From contig CM049318.1 in assembly GCA_026874595.1 (NCBI GenBank), positions 46,356,456 through 46,420,455 of the forward strand: DNA of 64,000 bases, in the 5' to 3' direction. Made by a program: the position numbers and the translations under genes. The notes under the pieces are model-generated. The model was not told the origin of the DNA, did not search any database, and saw only the letters and a list, made by a program, of their open reading frames with translations. Of the stretch, positions 59,300-64,000 are shown piece by piece (position 1 is the first letter of the stretch; each line of letters opens with the position of its first letter). The DNA is from Sipunculus nudus (Eukaryota; Annelida; Sipuncula; Golfingiida; Sipunculidae).

Positions 59300-60039
59300 A
59301 TTGCTCCGCCATACATGGTGAAATTATTGTATGTTCAACATGCCGAAGGTTCAAGTGTTTGAACACCAGTTGACGCCATATAGGTAAAGGGCCAGATGAC
59401 CACTGACCAAATAACATTTTTTCAGTTGCTATGCCCATTCTAATGGTGTCGATGTAAAAAGTAAGGAAGCGGGTGAGCCCAAGGGAAAACGAATTATCTT
59501 GGCTTTGATTCGCCTTTAGACCTGAAAAGAAACTTAAGTATGATGTGGTATTATCATAGAGCTTACAAACAAAAAAAAAACAAATGTTGATGTAAACGCT
59601 AATGAGAGGAGACAAAAAGCTTCCTTTTTCCAATTATAATTTGTTCTATGTTTTTAATTTTATTTGATTATCCTATTTATCCACTAATTGTATAACCTGT
59701 TTAACCATATCAGTAATTCTCGGAAATCCACGTGTGTGGCAGACCCTGGGAAAATTAATGTGCTTAACGAGCAATGGCCAATAGTTGCTTTATTATAACG
59801 CGGGCCATTTGTTATCACAGCCTTACGATATAACGACAGTTATAACTGGTATAAATGGTTAACTGAGATAAGCTGCTTGGCAACCCCAGTATCGCAGAGT
59901 GCTTCTTTGTTTTTATATATGCAACCGTTGTTTATCTGGTGTGCAGATTTCCCACATTTTGCCAGATAAATGACCCCAAATACGTCATTATATATATTCA
60001 GGAAGTAATTATGGGTTTTGCTCATTTCTCCATAAATAG
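59300..60039. repeat. 736-bp direct repeat, right copy
   Basis: Second copy of 54701-55436, on the right side of the minisatellite block. Minus-strand open frame 59286-59633 lies in it but is not conserved in the left copy, so it is not called as a gene. Confidence 0.88.
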
Positions 60040-60900
60040 AAATGAGAACATTTTGTAATTACTCCATATTGTGCAGCCTGTGCAGGTACAGATGAGAGTG
60101 TGTATCGCTCGAAATGAGTGCCGGACTATTGCAATTTCCATCAAGGGGATCTGCAAATGCGTTTTGGTGGATATCACGCAAATATTTGCTGCCCAATAAA
60201 AGAATGATTAAACAGATCGTGAATATTAGTAAACATAACATTATTTGACTCTATGATCTCCCGACCAAATCGATGGAAAAGATGCTATAGCAGACCGTAC
60301 AAGCATGACGTGTTACCTACAGTTCTATATATTCAATTGTCTGGTTACGACATAATGTATCTGTCAGGTGCAATTCTGTATTATCTGATTGGCAAATGCA
60401 AAATTTCCAGTGTCAATACCTAAGATTTTATGTCCCATTTTTAAATGTCGAAATCTTGCACAAAGAGCCTTGTAATACTTGACATACCATTTTCAAACAA
60501 ATAACTGTAAACAGGGGCTAAAAATGTCGAGTCGGTAAATTTTCTGCACTGCTGGAGCCCCCCCCCCCCCCCCCCCCCCCCCCCGCGGAGCGAGATTGTA
60601 TGTACGAAGAAACTGGACTTGCTGGCTTTTACCGACCTTAAAGGTGTAATCACCTGGCATGAGGTATGCGGTATGCAAACAGTTTGATTTTTTTCTTGCA
60701 CTTTTATTCTGTCATGAACTATTTCTTTTTCTCATGGTATTCTCTACACGGAATGAAACCCGTGGAAAAATGGAACAATCTGCCGAAAATTGGATCCGCA
60801 AATCACGCGCCACAAATCTTCATTTGACCGTAGACGCAACCGGCTTCAGTCTTGGATGTGTTCCTGAGCAGACTAGAGCCAGTCGCGCCAAAGTATGCGA
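60040..60900. other. Unassigned sequence with a long poly-C tract
   Basis: A run of about 34 C residues lies at 60560-60593, followed by GCGGAGCGAG. The open frame 60659-60913 is somewhat less AT-rich (for example ENWIRKSRATNLHLTVDATG) but has no clear splice sites or domain. No gene is called. Confidence 0.4.
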
Positions 60901-60904
60901 AGGT

Positions 60905-62539
60905 CTAGGATAAAGGAAAGGATCACCTTTATTTGACCTGTATTTCTAAGTCTAGGGTAAGGCCAAGGAAAAGCATCATTTGACCAGTATTTCAAGGTCT
61001 AGTGTAAGGCTAAGGATAACCATTATTTGACCGATACTCTTAAGTTCTAGGTAAAGCTAAGGATAACCATTATTTGACCGGTATTCTGAATTCTAGGGTG
61101 AGGTTAAGGATAACCATAATTTGACCTGTATTCCTAAGTCTAGGGTAAGGCCAAGGAAAAGCATTACAGACCAGTATTTTAAGGTCTAGGTAGAGCTAAG
61201 GATAATCATTATTTGACTGGCATTCTAAAGTCTAGGGTAAGGCTAAGGATAACCATTATTTAACTTGTATTCTAAGGTCCATAGTAAGGCTAAAGATAAT
61301 CATTATTTGACTGGTATTCTAAGGTCTATAGTAAGGCTAAAGATAATCATTATTTGACTGGTATTCTAAGATCTAGGTAGAGCTAAGGGTAATCATTATT
61401 TGACAGGTATTCTAAGGTCTAGGGTAAGGCAAAGGATAACCATAATTTGACCGGTATTCTAAGGTCTATGATAAGGTTAGGTATAACCATAATTTCAGGT
61501 ATTCCAATGTCTAGGCTAAGACTAAGGAAAAACATTATTTGACCAGTATTTAAGGTCGATGGTAAGGCTAAGGATAACCATCATTTGACCTATATTCCTA
61601 AGTCTAGGGTAAGGCCAAGGATAACAATAATTTGACCTATATTCTAAGATCTATAGTACCACTAAGTATAACCATTATTTGACCGTTCTGCTAAGGTTTA
61701 GGGTAAAACTGCGGAAAATCATTTTTGACCACTATTGTAAAGTCTGAGGTAAGGCTAAGGATTATTTGACCTGTTTTAAGGTCTAATGAAAGGCTAGGGA
61801 TAAACATTATTTGACCGGTATTCCTAATTCTAGGGAAGGCCAAGGAAAACAATTATTTGACCTGTATTCTAAGATCAATAGTAAGACTAAGGATACCATT
61901 ATTTGACCGTTATGCCAAGGTCTAGGTAAGGCTATAGAAAATCATTTTTGACCAGTATTGTAAGGTCTAGGGTAAGGCTAAGGATAACCATTATTTGACC
62001 TGTTTTTCAGGTCTAATGAAAGGCTAAGGATAACCATTATTTGACCGGTATTCCTAATTCTAGGTTAAGGCCAAGGATAACCATTATTTTAGGTATTCTA
62101 AGGTCTAATGGAAGGCTAAGGATAACCATATTTGACCGGTATTCTAAAGTCTATGTACACCTTAGAATAACTGTCATTTGACCTTCATTATACGCTTTAG
62201 GTAAGGCTAAGGATAACCATTATTTGAGGTATTGTAAAGTCTTGGGTAAGGGAAAGGATAACCATTATTTAAGGTACTCCAATGTCTTTGGTAAGGCTAA
62301 GGATAATCATCATTTGACCAGTATTTTAAGGTATCGGTAAGTCTGAGGATAACCATTATTTGGGGTATTCTAAGGTCTTGGGGAAGGCTAGGGATAGCCA
62401 TAACTTTAGGTATTCCAATGTCTAGGCTACGACTAAGGAAAAACATTATTTGACCAGTATTTAAGGTCTGTAGTAAGGCTAAAAATAACCATTATTTGAC
62501 CTGTATTCCTAAGTCTCGGGAATTATTTGACCTATATTT
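60905..62539. repeat. 47-bp minisatellite, left block
   Basis: Units of about 47 bp containing TAAGGCTAAGGATAACCATT and ATTTGACCGGTATTCTAAGG. There are roughly 35 copies, many of them diverged. Interrupted by an LTR fragment at 62540. Confidence 0.92.
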
Positions 62540-62837
62540 TGTTACGGAACCCAACAACAACAGCATAAATTTTGTTATGGAGATAAAAAAAAATCAGATT
62601 CTGCAACACAAGGCAGCGTGAAATGTCTAAGCAAATGAATTAAGAAGTCGGTGTTTTTTGTAACAAATAATTCTAATTTATTCTTTAAACGATCCTAACA
62701 ATACAATAAACAAAATCTATACAATTACACAGTATAATAAATAAAGTGTACAGTACCTGGATACCATCACTGTCACAGCGACAACAAGTCCTTTTAAACG
62801 TATGATCCAGATGAACAGTTCACATAAATCTCCTCGG
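62540..62837 (-). mobile_element. Antisense Gypsy LTR fragment inside the 47-bp array
   Basis: It begins TGTTACGGAACCCAAC and follows the 3' portion of the LTR family in reverse (GGCAGCGTGAAATGTCTAAG, CAGTACCTGGATACCATCAC). It ends at ACATAAATCTCCTCGG with the rest of the LTR missing. The minisatellite resumes immediately with TCTAGGGTATGAC. Confidence 0.85.
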
Positions 62838-63255
62838 TCTAGGGTATGACTAGTGATAACCATTATTTGAGGTATTCCAAGGTCCAGGGTAAGGCTAAAG
62901 ATAACCATCATTTGAGGTATTCTAAGGTCTATGGTATGGCTAGAGTTAACAGTTATTTGGGGTATTTTAAAGTCTTGGGTAAGGGTTAGGATAACCATTA
63001 TTTGACCGGTATTCTAAGGTGTAGGGTATGGTTAAGGTAAACCATTATTTGGGGTATTTTAAAGTCTTGGGTAAGGGTTAGGATAACCATTATTTGACCG
63101 GTATTCTATGGTCACGTAAGGCTAATGATGACCATTATTTGAGGTATTCTAAGGGCTAGGGTAAGGCTAAAGATAATCATTATTGGACCGGTATTCTAAG
63201 GTCCAGGGTAAGGCTAAAGATAACCATCCTTTGAGGTATTCTAAGGTCTAAGGTT
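62838..63255. repeat. 47-bp minisatellite, right block
   Basis: About nine further copies of the unit, continuing the array after the LTR fragment. Confidence 0.9.
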
Positions 63256-63736
63256 GGCTTTTGAGTGATTCTCCGGAGACTTCCTCTGCCAATAACAAGA
63301 ATACTTCTGACCTTAACTCCTCTGATGACTTTCCACTGGCTATTCTATAATTGAAAGTAAATCCAACCCCCACTGTCATTGATGACTCTGATAAATTCAC
63401 ATTATATTTCACAAATGCCTTAACTTCGCCATCTGTTAAAACAATGCTGAGAATTGAGAGAACACGGAGAAAATGGTGGTCAGCATGGCGAAAGAACTGA
63501 TGGGGGTAAAAATCAGTGGCGACGACATTGAGTGCAGTCATCGAGTTGGACGACAACAGGGATCGGGTAAGCCCACACCAATCTTAGTGAAATTCCTTTC
63601 ACATAAAACAAATGACTTAGTTATGAAAGCTAAATCCAAACTGAAAATAGCAGGAAACAAAGCCAGGGGACTCTATGTGAACGAGGATCTGACTCGTACC
63701 CGACTAGCCCGAAACCGATGTGCCATGGCTTACTGA
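63256..63736 (+). pseudogene. LINE ORF1-like protein fragment
   Basis: The open frame 63473-63736 encodes AKELMGVKISGDDIECSHRV, then GKPTPILVKFLSHKTNDLVM and GLYVNEDLTRTRLARNRC. This pattern (IECSHRVG, P.PILVKF, NEDLT..R) is characteristic of the ORF1 RNA-binding protein of non-LTR retrotransposons. An acidic upstream stretch (SPETSSANNKNTSDLNSSDD) at 63268-63330 may belong to the same protein but is broken by a stop. No RT follows before the window ends. Confidence 0.65.
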
Positions 63737-64000
63737 CCTAGCGCCGGGGCATCTTGCCTGCCTATCCCAAATATTAAGTAAAAAGTAAAGAAATGGACCA
63801 TAAAGTGTGAAAAACGCTAGGAAAATATCAGATAAGTAATAGTTATGAGGAAATGACCCAGAAAAGTAGCACATTAAACCGAAATCTACACTTGTAGCAA
63901 TTCAAGTGCCTGTGATGGAACATATCTTTCCATCATCTCTCCGTTATCATTAAATATATATCAATTATTAACTTTTTTCTATTGAACACTGTTGAAATAA
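63737..64000. other. Right end of the window; unassigned
   Basis: After the ORF1-like stop there is no recognisable coding sequence up to the window edge. It could be the ORF1-ORF2 spacer of a LINE. Confidence 0.3.

Noticed and set aside
59286-59633. 115-codon minus-strand frame
   Set aside because: It is not open in the homologous left copy at 54701-55436.
60659-60913. 84-codon frame considered as the third exon of the plus-strand gene
   Set aside because: No suitable acceptor in phase 1 and no similarity to exon 3 of the paralogue.

Overview
The window is animal nuclear DNA. It is AT-rich and gene-poor, with GT-AG introns, many decayed retrotransposons, many minisatellites, long (AT)n runs and several copies of a CGGACGGACGACGGAC-type repeat common in bivalve genomes. 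A bivalve mollusc is the best guess; the species cannot be told from the sequence. No tRNA, rRNA, CRISPR array or bacterial operon was seen.

Host genes. Two paralogous, divergently oriented genes were recognised from splice sites and reading phase. The minus-strand gene has four exons in the window (15611-15771, 11017-11091, 3351-3739, 2419-2488) and continues off the left edge. The plus-strand gene has two coding exons (53680-53857, 54129-54167) and perhaps a non-coding first exon ending at 46791; its 3' part was not found. Both begin with a short N-terminus, one transmembrane segment (core SIFAALL.GIL.GYS) and a basic juxtamembrane stretch. Both then have a short acidic exon flanked by phase-1 introns. 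The minus-strand product continues as a charged, low-complexity and then proline-rich tail. The family is not one I can name.

Region by region. 1-2416: decayed non-LTR retrotransposon split by a solo LTR with a 4-bp target duplication. 3.7-11 kb: an intron with a mollusc-type repeat, a 35-bp minisatellite and GC-rich hAT-like ends. 11.5-15.5 kb: a 4-kb array of 55-bp repeats inside the first intron of the minus-strand gene. 15.9-17.4 kb: a 30-bp minisatellite split by a LINE. 18-19.5 kb: sequence rich in short recurring words. 19451-31661: a 6.1-kb direct tandem duplication; each copy holds a MITE, an antisense solo LTR, a 17-bp array and the start of a diverged Gypsy element. 33.5-38 kb: a broken transposase-like gene interrupted by an L1/Tx1-like fragment flanked by 144-bp direct repeats. 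38.4-39.7 kb: 300-bp repeats and an LTR end. 41322-44233: a 5'-truncated L1/Tx1-like element with a clear 15-bp target duplication. 44.7-45.3 kb: a 345-bp duplication. 47170-53407: a near-complete but defective Gypsy/Ty3 element with SCAN-like Gag and integrase upstream of reverse transcriptase (Gmr1-like order). 54.7-60 kb: a 3.4-kb array of 32-bp repeats between 736-bp direct repeats. 60.9-63.2 kb: a 47-bp array with an inserted LTR fragment. 63.4-63.7 kb: a LINE ORF1-like fragment.

The mobile elements are all visibly damaged (stops, frameshifts, deletions). The transmembrane gene pair is the only convincing host coding content.
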